In this document: positions 16,776 through 23,959 of the stretch, one piece after another
Position numbering within the stretch: the first letter of the stretch is position 1
How the letters are laid out: every line of letters starts with the position of its first letter
From: JAXHMM01 sp964528445
GTDB taxonomy: Bacteria > Bacteroidota > Rhodothermia > Balneolales > Balneolaceae
Direction of reading: 5' to 3'
Assembly (NCBI GenBank): GCA_964528445.1
Contig: CAZGSL010000004.1
Coordinates: 1-64,000, forward strand
Length of the DNA: 64,000 bases
Notes under the pieces: model-generated
Databases searched by the model: none
Told to the model about the DNA's origin: nothing
The model's input: only the letters and a program-made list of their open reading frames with translations
Translations under genes and position numbers: made by a program

Positions 16776-17699
16776 ATGTCTAAAAAGGTCTTGGGCAGAG
16801 GATTGGGAGCGTTTTTCCCCGATTACCAGGAAGAGGGGGAGGGGAGTGCCGGAGAGAAGGGGAGCGGCGAGTCACAGGCTGTCACCGATCCCCGCAGGCG
16901 GGTAAACGTGGTTCTCCATATTCCCGTACAGAACATCCGCCCCAATCCCCACCAGCCCCGCAGGGAGTTCCGGGAGGAGAGCCTTGAGGAACTGGCCGGT
17001 TCCATCGAAAAACACGGCCTGATACAGCCCGTGACGGTCCGTTATCTGGGCGAAAAGCGGTTTGAACTCATCAGCGGAGAACGCAGGCTGCGGGCGGCCA
17101 AGCGGGCCGGTATGAGCGAGGTGCCCGCCTACGTCCGGGAGGCAGAGGACGATGAGGTGATCTCCTTCGCCCTGGTGGAAAATATACAGCGGGAGGACCT
17201 GAATCCCATAGAGATCGCCATGGGCTACCAGCGCCTGATTGACGAGGCGGGGCATACCCAGGCCGAAGTGGCCGAGAAAGTGGGAAAGAACCGATCGACC
17301 GTGGCCAATATGCTTCGGCTGCTGAATCTTCCCCCTTTTATTCAGGCGGCGCTGAGGGACCGAAAACTCAGTATGGGCCACGCCCGGGCGCTGATCACGG
17401 TAGAGGACGAAGAGCGGCAGGAAGCCATTTTCAGGAAAGCGATGAAAAACGGGTGGTCGGTGCGCCGAATTGAAAAGGAGGTCCGCCGGCAGGAGAGCGA
17501 TGAGAAGAAGAAGGAGAAAAGTTCCCCGGACGACCGGGAGCGAGAGGCCATATACAAGGAAATATCCAGCCGGTTGCGTCGTAAATTGAGTACCAAGGTC
17601 AATATCAAGCCCAAAAAGAATGGCGGCGAAATACGGATTGAATATTACTCCCGTGAAGAACTTGATCGCTTGCTCGAGCTGTTTGACGCTATCGATTAG
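16776..17699 (+). CDS. parB: Chromosome partitioning protein ParB
   Basis: The 307-residue ParB/Spo0J protein opens with KKVLGRGLGAFFPDY, the usual ParA-interacting N-terminus. The CTPase/ParB domain holds IRPNPHQPRREF and the nucleotide-binding GERRLRAAKRAG. ENIQREDLNPIE follows, then a helix-turn-helix (TQAEVAEKVGKNRSTVANML) that recognises parS. A charged linker (about residues 235-265) leads to the C-terminal dimerisation segment. All key motifs are intact. The 3' end overlaps the DUF5683 reading frame by 47 to 80 bases depending on which start that gene uses. Confidence 0.96.
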   Translation: MSKKVLGRGLGAFFPDYQEEGEGSAGEKGSGESQAVTDPRRRVNVVLHIPVQNIRPNPHQPRREFREESLEELAGSIEKHGLIQPVTVRYLGEKRFELISGERRLRAAKRAGMSEVPAYVREAEDDEVISFALVENIQREDLNPIEIAMGYQRLIDEAGHTQAEVAEKVGKNRSTVANMLRLLNLPPFIQAALRDRKLSMGHARALITVEDEERQEAIFRKAMKNGWSVRRIEKEVRRQESDEKKKEKSSPDDREREAIYKEISSRLRRKLSTKVNIKPKKNGGEIRIEYYSREELDRLLELFDAID

Positions 17700-18339
17700 T
17701 CTTTTACTGTTTGTGCTTTCCGGAGGTAACGAGGCCCGCGCGCAACATGGCTCGCACCACCGGGATCATCCGGTCCAGCGGCCCTATGCGGGCGGTCTTT
17801 CCGATACTGTTTTTGATGACACCCCGATGCTTCGCTCCCAGCAGCCCGATACGACCCGTCTGCCCGATCCGAAATCGGTCATGTACAAGTCGCTGATGCT
17901 GCCGGGATGGGGTCAGGTGGTTAACGACCAGGCGTGGAAGGTGCCCCTGGTGTACGGACTTATCGGGGGACTGGCGTGGTATTCGGTCTGGCTTACCCAC
18001 CGCTACCACGACTATCGTGCGGCCTATTACAACAGGAATCCCCAGACGCCGGACGACTTGAAGTACGGTCCCACTCCCGGACATATCCCGCAAAACGCCA
18101 ACCTGGAGGCGCTTCGAAACAGCCGGGATACCTATCGGAATCGCCGCGACCTGGTATACGTTGGTATTGGCCTGGCGTACGGCCTGAACGTGCTGGATGC
18201 GTATGTTTTCGCGCATATGCGGACGTTCGACGTTTCGGAGGACCTCAGCGTGAGGACCACCCTGGAGCCGGGCATGCCGGGCGGTGGTTATGCCAGCCCG
18301 GGTTTCACCCTCTCTTTTGAACTGATCAACAGCAGATAA
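17653..18339 (+). CDS. DUF5683 membrane protein
   Basis: The product has about 228 residues. Starting at GTG 17653 gives a clean signal peptide (basic start, core LTLSISLLLFVLSGG, cleavage near EARAQ). ATG 17620 would add eleven residues. Either start lies inside the end of parB, so the two genes overlap out of frame. The DUF5683 core follows with SVMYKSLMLPGWGQVVND, a transmembrane helix (YGLIGGLAWYSVWLTHRY) and a second hydrophobic segment at YVGIGLAYGLNVLDAYVF. The family is typical of Bacteroidota and often sits next to parAB. Its function is unknown. The LOG-family gene starts five bases after the stop. Confidence 0.88.
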   Translation: MKNLIACSSCLTLSISLLLFVLSGGNEARAQHGSHHRDHPVQRPYAGGLSDTVFDDTPMLRSQQPDTTRLPDPKSVMYKSLMLPGWGQVVNDQAWKVPLVYGLIGGLAWYSVWLTHRYHDYRAAYYNRNPQTPDDLKYGPTPGHIPQNANLEALRNSRDTYRNRRDLVYVGIGLAYGLNVLDAYVFAHMRTFDVSEDLSVRTTLEPGMPGGGYASPGFTLSFELINSR

Positions 18340-18344
18340 TTCGT

Positions 18345-19043
18345 ATGGAGGAAAACAAGGCCTCGCGTATCATACCGGAGAATTTTGAACAGCGGCATGA
18401 CAGCGACATTTGGAGCATCTTCAAGATCATGGGGGAATTTGTGGAGGGCTACGACAAATTGTTCAAGATCGGCCCGTGTGTCTCCATTTTCGGGTCGGCC
18501 CGGGCCCGTCCCGGTGACGATCACTACGAACTGGCCCGGAAGACGGCCACCCTGGTTACCCGGAAGGGATTCGGCGTGATCACCGGCGGGGGACCGGGCA
18601 TCATGGAGGCGGCGAATCTCGGGGCCAGCGAGGGCGAGGGCAAGTCTGTCGGACTGGGCATCGACCTGCCCTTCGAGCAGGGCGTCAACGATTACGTGGA
18701 TCCGGATTACGCGCTTACCTTCAACTACTTTTTCGCCCGCAAGGTGATGTTCGTGAAGTACGCGCAGGGCTTTATTGTTTTCCCTGGCGGATTCGGGACG
18801 CTCGATGAGCTGTTCGAGGCGCTGACGCTGATACAGACCCGGAAGGTGAGCCCGTTTCCGGTGGTGATGATGGACAGCGGGTACTGGGACGGGCTGGTGG
18901 AGTGGATCAAGGAGACCATGGTTGAAAAGGGGACGGTCTCCCCGGGCGACCTGGACCTGTTCCACATGACCGACGACGTTGAAGAGGCGGTGGACATCAT
19001 CGTGGAATTTTACAAGAAGCACTCCCTGCGCCCGAATTTCTGA
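18345..19043 (+). CDS. LOG-family (TIGR00730) nucleotide phosphoribohydrolase-like protein
   Basis: The 232-residue protein has the Rossmann-like lysine-decarboxylase-type fold. It carries both LOG motifs: GGGPGIMEAANLGA for nucleotide binding and FPGGFGTLDELFE, which holds the PGGxGTxxE catalytic signature. Characterised members hydrolyse cytokinin riboside 5'-monophosphates or nucleoside monophosphates such as AMP to free base and ribose phosphate. The old label lysine decarboxylase is wrong for this family. The gene is the last of the parA-parB-DUF5683 run and begins five bases after DUF5683. A weak inverted repeat follows the stop. Confidence 0.92.
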   Translation: MEENKASRIIPENFEQRHDSDIWSIFKIMGEFVEGYDKLFKIGPCVSIFGSARARPGDDHYELARKTATLVTRKGFGVITGGGPGIMEAANLGASEGEGKSVGLGIDLPFEQGVNDYVDPDYALTFNYFFARKVMFVKYAQGFIVFPGGFGTLDELFEALTLIQTRKVSPFPVVMMDSGYWDGLVEWIKETMVEKGTVSPGDLDLFHMTDDVEEAVDIIVEFYKKHSLRPNF

Positions 19044-19048
19044 TTCCT

Positions 19049-19083
19049 AACATGTTTATGCGATTCACAGGCGGAAACATGTT
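19049..19083 (+). terminator. Weak inverted repeat after the LOG gene
   Basis: AACATGTTT (19049-19057) and AAACATGTT (19075-19083) are exact reverse complements separated by 17 bases, and a short TTC run follows. The stem is A+T-rich and the T-run short, so it is a poor terminator. AACATGTT is itself palindromic, so it might instead be a pair of operator half-sites. The rest of the 217-base gap to the TPR gene shows nothing. Confidence 0.3.
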
Positions 19084-19260
19084 TTCTATCCTAAGGTTAG
19101 AAAGGTTGGAAGGAGACGTTGGAGCGACGTGGGAATTTAGGCTGTTGCGTAAATGCAGAAATTTCAAATGCTTAGATGACCGGACATTGCAATTTATTTC
19201 CTATGCATAATTCATTACATTAATCGCTTTAATAAATTAACCCGAAAACAACCTGGGAAA

Positions 19261-20289
19261 ATGGAGACTTTAAAAATAAATATTGCACTCTTCACCGTCG
19301 GCATATTGCTCTTGGGGCTCACCGCCGGTCTGCAGGCACAGGATCGGACAGCCGCCGTGGAGGCTTTCAACAATGCGCAGGATCTGGCCGAGCAGGAGAA
19401 TTACGAAGAGGCCATATCAGCCTACAACCAGGCCATGGCCAATGCTGCCGCCCTGGGAGAAGAGGGAGAGGATATTGTGGAACGCATCGAGAACGCGTTA
19501 CCCACAGTGCATTTTCGCCGGGCCGCACAGATCTACCAGTCGAACCAGCCGCTCAATTCGGCGGAACAGTTTGACCAGGTGATCTCGGCTTTTAACCAAG
19601 CGGCCGATGTGGGGGAGGAGTACGGCGACCAGCAGATTATCACCCGTGCCGAGGATATCGTGACCCGCATGACCTTCAACAAGGGGGTTCTGCACTTCCG
19701 AAATCAGAACTGGGAGCAGTCGCTCCCCCTTCTGAACGAGGCTATTGGACGTGACAGCAGCTACGCGGCGGCGTACTATCAGAAGGCGCTTGTGTTCAAG
19801 AATCAGTCGGACAGCTACTCCCTGGAGGAGATCATGGAGGCCTATGACAGGGCCATTGAAGTAGCCGAACAGCAGGGGAACAACGACATTATTACCCGAG
19901 CAAACGAATCGGCCGCCTCGTTCCTGACCACGAGGGGAGCCACGCTTAACGAGCAGCAGCAGCACCAGGAGGCGGTGGAGATGCTTAACCGCGCCCTTGA
20001 GTACGACAACACCCTTGCGGAGGCCTACTATAGGCTCTCCGTCGCCTACAACCAATTGGCACAGTATAACGAGGCCCTTACACAGGCCCAGCAGGCCCTG
20101 GAGTATGACAGCGGTGGACGGGCCGACCTGGCGAGAATCTACTACGAGATCGGAACCGCCCACAAGAACCTGGAAAATATCGAGGAGGCTTGCAATGCCT
20201 TCGCCCAGGCCGCATACGGTGATTTTACCGATCCGGCGCGGCACCAGATGCAGGAAGAGCTGGAATGTGAGACCGATACGGGTAATTAG
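19261..20289 (+). CDS. Secreted or periplasmic TPR-repeat protein
   Basis: The 342-residue protein has an N-terminal signal peptide (LFTVGILLLGLTAGLQA, cleavage after AQAQ-like LQAQ). Repeated tetratricopeptide units then run through to the end. Examples are AFNNAQDLAEQENYEEAISAYN, AAAYYQKALVFKNQ, AVEMLNRALEYDNTLAEAYY and EALTQAQQALEYDS. Roughly five or six units form a superhelical scaffold. No enzymatic domain is present. A protein-binding role in the periplasm is inferred from fold and signal only. Four Gln-rich turns are notable. The gene is monocistronic, ending at a strong terminator (20321-20386). Confidence 0.88.
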   Translation: METLKINIALFTVGILLLGLTAGLQAQDRTAAVEAFNNAQDLAEQENYEEAISAYNQAMANAAALGEEGEDIVERIENALPTVHFRRAAQIYQSNQPLNSAEQFDQVISAFNQAADVGEEYGDQQIITRAEDIVTRMTFNKGVLHFRNQNWEQSLPLLNEAIGRDSSYAAAYYQKALVFKNQSDSYSLEEIMEAYDRAIEVAEQQGNNDIITRANESAASFLTTRGATLNEQQQHQEAVEMLNRALEYDNTLAEAYYRLSVAYNQLAQYNEALTQAQQALEYDSGGRADLARIYYEIGTAHKNLENIEEACNAFAQAAYGDFTDPARHQMQEELECETDTGN

Positions 20290-20320
20290 GTTCCGGGTAT
20301 CCTGAAAACCGGGAGATCGC

Positions 20321-20386
20321 AGGCTTCCCATTCCCGTTTCCTCCCGCCTCAACCGGGACGTAGCGGAAATGGGGAGCCTTTTTTTT
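20321..20386 (+). terminator. Rho-independent terminator after the TPR gene
   Basis: AGGCTTCCCATTCCCG (20321-20336) pairs with GCGGAAATGGGGAGCCT (20363-20379). There is one mismatch and one G-T pair in about 16 positions, and a run of eight Ts begins at the base of the stem. It is the clearest terminator in the window. The rest of the 301-base gap before tkt holds a small CGCCCG-TC-CGGGCG palindrome (20510-20523) and no gene. Confidence 0.8.
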
Positions 20387-20590
20387 GGGAGTGACGTACT
20401 TATCGTCTTGTAACAGCCGGGCCACCATGCCTGTCCGCCCCCCATCCGTGGGAGCCTCAGAGATAATTAGAAACTAAGGGCTGCAATAACTATTTTCTCT
20501 TGCGGTTCCCGCCCGTCCGGGCGCTGCTGCAGTCTCTGTATGGAATTGCGGGAATCACATCAAAGTCACCATCGAATCAAAGGGGTCTCC

Positions 20591-22606
20591 ATGAGTACCG
20601 ATACCAAGTCGCTGGATGAACTCTGCGTCAACACCATTCGAACCCTCTCCATCGACGCTGTGCAGGCCGCGGAATCGGGCCATCCGGGCATGCCCATGGG
20701 GATGGCGGATGCCGCCTATGTGCTCTGGACCCATTTCCTGAAGCACGACCCGCAGCATCCCCGCTGGTTTGACCGTGACCGTTTTGTTCTCTCCGCGGGA
20801 CATGGCTCGATGCTGCTTTATAGCCTGCTTCATCTTACCGGCTATGACCTTCCGCTGGAGGAGATCAGGAATTTCAGGCAGTGGAACAGCAAGACCCCCG
20901 GCCACCCTGAATACGGGCATACCGAAGGGGTGGAGACCACCACCGGTCCGCTGGGCCAGGGATTTGCCACGGGAGTGGGCATGGCCATGGCCGAAGCCCA
21001 CCTGGCCGAGCGATTCAATACCGGGAAACTGCGGCTGGTGGATCATTACACCTACGGCATCGTCAGCGACGGGGACCTGATGGAGGGGATCTCCCACGAG
21101 GCGGCCTCCCTGGCGGGACACCTGAAGCTGGGAAAGCTTATCTACCTGTACGATTCCAACCGCATTTCGATCGACGGGAGTACGGACCTGACCTTCACGG
21201 AGAAGGTGGGGCCGCGATTTGAGGCTTACGGCTGGCATACGGTGGAAGTGGACGGCCATGACCGCCAGGAGGTTGAACAGGCCATCCGGAAGGCCCAGGC
21301 TGTTTCTGACCGGCCCTCCCTGGTGATTTGCCGCACCCACATCGGTTACGGCAGCCCCAACCAGCAGGATTCGGCCGACGCCCACGGATCCCCGCTGGGC
21401 GAGGAGGAAGTGGAGCGGACAAAGAGGAACCTGGGATGGGAGTACGAAGAGAAATTTTACGTTCCCCCCCGGGTAAAAGATCATTTTCGGAAGGCACTGG
21501 ACCGGGGGGCGGACAGCTGGCAGACCTGGCAAACCACCCGTGAGGAGTACGGCAGGACGCACCCGGAAAAGTCACGGCAGTTTGAGCAGTACCTTGAACG
21601 TCGCATGCCGGAAGCGTGGGACGAACTCGTACCCGCGTTCGAAGCGGGCGGGAAAATGGCCACCCGTGCGGCCTCCGGCAGCGTGCTGGATGCCGTCACG
21701 CCGGCCATGCCCTCCATGATCGGGGGATCGGCCGACCTGACGGGCAGCAACAAGACGTGGATCGAGGAGGCCGGCGTTTTCGGCGCCGATAATTATGGCG
21801 GCCGGAACATTCATTACGGGGTGCGGGAGCACGCCATGGCTGCGGCCATGAACGGCATGGCCCTTCACGGGGGAGTGATTCCCTATGGGGGGACCTTCCT
21901 GATTTTTTCCGATTACTGCCGGCCGGCCATTCGCATCGCGGCGCTCTCCGGAATTCCCTCCATTTTCGTCATGACGCACGACAGCATCGGGCTGGGAGAG
22001 GACGGTCCCACACACCAGCCGGTGGAGCACCTGGCTTCCCTGCGTGCGATGCCGAATATCCTGGTATTGCGTCCCATGGACGCCAACGAAGTGCGATGGG
22101 CCTGGAAAGCGGCCCTGGAGCATACCGGCGGACCCTCCCTGCTGGTGCTGACCCGTCAGGGCCTTCCGGTAATCGCGCGAAACGACGATAACGATGCGAG
22201 CGGACTCATGCGGGGGGCGTACGTGGTGGCGGACTCAGAGAAGGAGATCCCCGACGCAATCCTGATTGGCACCGGTTCGGAGGTGCAGCTTGCCCTCGAG
22301 GCCCGTGAACTGCTGAAGGAGGAGGACGTGGACGCCCGCGTGGTGAGCATGCCGTCCTGGGAACTGTTCGAGGCGCAGGAGGCAGCCTACCGGGCGTCGG
22401 TATTGCCGCCGCAGGTGAAAGCAAGGGTCTCGGTCGAGGCGGCCGCCACTTTCGGATGGGAGCGCTGGACAGGGGATAGGGGCACGGCCGTCGGTCTCGA
22501 CCGCTTCGGGGCTTCCGCGCCGTACGAGGATATTTTTGAGAACCTGGGGATAACACCCGACCGCATCGCCCGGGAGGCAATCGAGCTGTATCGTTCCCTG
22601 GATTGA
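20591..22606 (+). CDS. tkt: Transketolase
   Basis: The 671-residue enzyme transfers two-carbon ketol units between sugar phosphates in the pentose phosphate pathway, using thiamine diphosphate and a divalent metal. Family words are AAESGHPGMPMGMADAAYVL, FVLSAGHGSMLLYSLLHL, GPLGQGFATGVGMAMAEA and the cofactor motif SDGDLMEGISHEAASLAG. The second domain has GVREHAMAAAMNGMALHGG, with the catalytic Glu, and HDSIGLGEDGPTHQPVEHL. I started at ATG 20591, where the family N-terminus begins; an upstream ATG at 20540 adds 17 non-conserved residues. It stands alone between a terminator and a convergent gene. Confidence 0.97.
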   Translation: MSTDTKSLDELCVNTIRTLSIDAVQAAESGHPGMPMGMADAAYVLWTHFLKHDPQHPRWFDRDRFVLSAGHGSMLLYSLLHLTGYDLPLEEIRNFRQWNSKTPGHPEYGHTEGVETTTGPLGQGFATGVGMAMAEAHLAERFNTGKLRLVDHYTYGIVSDGDLMEGISHEAASLAGHLKLGKLIYLYDSNRISIDGSTDLTFTEKVGPRFEAYGWHTVEVDGHDRQEVEQAIRKAQAVSDRPSLVICRTHIGYGSPNQQDSADAHGSPLGEEEVERTKRNLGWEYEEKFYVPPRVKDHFRKALDRGADSWQTWQTTREEYGRTHPEKSRQFEQYLERRMPEAWDELVPAFEAGGKMATRAASGSVLDAVTPAMPSMIGGSADLTGSNKTWIEEAGVFGADNYGGRNIHYGVREHAMAAAMNGMALHGGVIPYGGTFLIFSDYCRPAIRIAALSGIPSIFVMTHDSIGLGEDGPTHQPVEHLASLRAMPNILVLRPMDANEVRWAWKAALEHTGGPSLLVLTRQGLPVIARNDDNDASGLMRGAYVVADSEKEIPDAILIGTGSEVQLALEARELLKEEDVDARVVSMPSWELFEAQEAAYRASVLPPQVKARVSVEAAATFGWERWTGDRGTAVGLDRFGASAPYEDIFENLGITPDRIAREAIELYRSLD

Positions 22607-22654
22607 TTCAGCGGGTCCTCATGAGCGGCTTTCTGAAACCGGCATTATACCTAT

Positions 22655-23797
22655 CTACTCTCGGTGCACGCAGGTAAAGGTGACGTCGTCTTCCAGTTTC
22701 TCTTTCCCGATGAACTCCTCAAGGGATGACTGGACCTTGCCGATGATGGATTTGGCGTGCAGGGAGCCGTAGATGCTCATAATGGCGTTCAGCCTCTTCT
22801 CACCGTACTGTTCGCCCTTTCTGTTTCTCGCCTCCGTCAGTCCGTCGGTGTAAAACAGCACACTGTCACCGCTTCGAAAGTGGAACTTCTTCTCCTGGAG
22901 GTGAATGTCCAGGTTGTGCGAGGAGGTCATTCCCAGGGCGAAGCCGCTGGTCCGCAGGTCGAAGGTGGTATCCCGCTTGTCGTTGAAGAGAATGGGAGCG
23001 TTGTGTCCGGCGCGCGCGAAGAGGAACTCCTCCTTGTCGTTCGGGAAAAAGGCGGCGCAGGCGGTTACGAAGGTCTTGTCCCTGATGTCGGATTTCACGT
23101 AGTCGTTAAGCTCCATGAAGAGCTCCTTGGGCGTGGGCTGGCTCTTTTCGATAAGAAGGTGCACCAGCGCCTGCATGCGCACCATATAGAGGGCGGCCGT
23201 AAGCCCTTTGCCGGAGACGTCGGCGATGATGATGTAGGTACCTTTTTCGGTGGAGAGGAGGTCGACGTAATCCCCGCCTACTTCGTTGGCGGTACTTGCG
23301 AATGAGTAGTATTCCAGGTTCCCCTGGCGGTGCTGGGTACCGGGCAGCAGGCTGAGCTGGATCTCCCGGGCCAGGTCGATTTCGCGTTTCACGTCCGATT
23401 TTTCGAGCAGCTCGACCAGCAGCAGCAGAAGCATGGAGCCGAAGGCGAACGGAAGGAGCAGGTCATAGAAAATGATAAAATCGGCAATGCCCACGAAGGA
23501 TGCCAGGTAGTAGACTACAAACGAAACCAGCGACAGGCCGAAAAAGAGGCGGCGCGTGGGATTGAGGCGCTGGGTAAGTGAGGAGAAAAGCCTCAGGAAC
23601 TTCAGATGCCCCGGAAGCTGGCGTCCCTTTCTGCGCTCAATATCTGCTCCTATCGCCTCTTCGTAGAGTTGTTTGAGCCGGTCGGTATCCTCGTAGATCT
23701 CCCTGCCGAAGCGCTCCCGGCTCATGCCGGAGACATACTCGCGGTAGAAGGATTTGGTATCGTGCAGCGCGGACTGCGCTTCGTTTTTCAGGCTCAT
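22655..23797 (-). CDS. Membrane-bound SpoIIE/RsbU-type PP2C phosphatase
   Basis: The product has 380 residues. After a charged helical N-terminus come two transmembrane helices (FFGLSLVSFVVYYLASFVGI and FDLLLPFAFGSMLLLLLVEL-like, about residues 83-130). A short coiled linker with DLAREIQLSLLPG follows, then a PPM/PP2C domain with the metal-binding motifs NEVGGDYVD and IIIADVSGKGLTAALYM and a C-terminal VLFYTDGLTEARN. Such phosphatases usually dephosphorylate anti-sigma-factor antagonists (STAS proteins). No STAS or anti-sigma gene is nearby. There is no PAS, GAF or HAMP sensor domain, so any signal must come through the membrane segment. Confidence 0.9.
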   Translation of the reverse strand: MSLKNEAQSALHDTKSFYREYVSGMSRERFGREIYEDTDRLKQLYEEAIGADIERRKGRQLPGHLKFLRLFSSLTQRLNPTRRLFFGLSLVSFVVYYLASFVGIADFIIFYDLLLPFAFGSMLLLLLVELLEKSDVKREIDLAREIQLSLLPGTQHRQGNLEYYSFASTANEVGGDYVDLLSTEKGTYIIIADVSGKGLTAALYMVRMQALVHLLIEKSQPTPKELFMELNDYVKSDIRDKTFVTACAAFFPNDKEEFLFARAGHNAPILFNDKRDTTFDLRTSGFALGMTSSHNLDIHLQEKKFHFRSGDSVLFYTDGLTEARNRKGEQYGEKRLNAIMSIYGSLHAKSIIGKVQSSLEEFIGKEKLEDDVTFTCVHRE

Positions 23798-23959
23798 ACC
23801 ACCACCGGAATTGATTACAGGCTGGAATGCTTATTCGAAATCTGCCGGAAAAAGTTTTACTTTGTATTTTGCCTTATAGTAAGAAAGAATCGGCAAAATG
23901 CAACAGTCGGGGATTCTACCGCTCCGCCCCGCGAACAAATTCAATTTCCCGCAACCACA

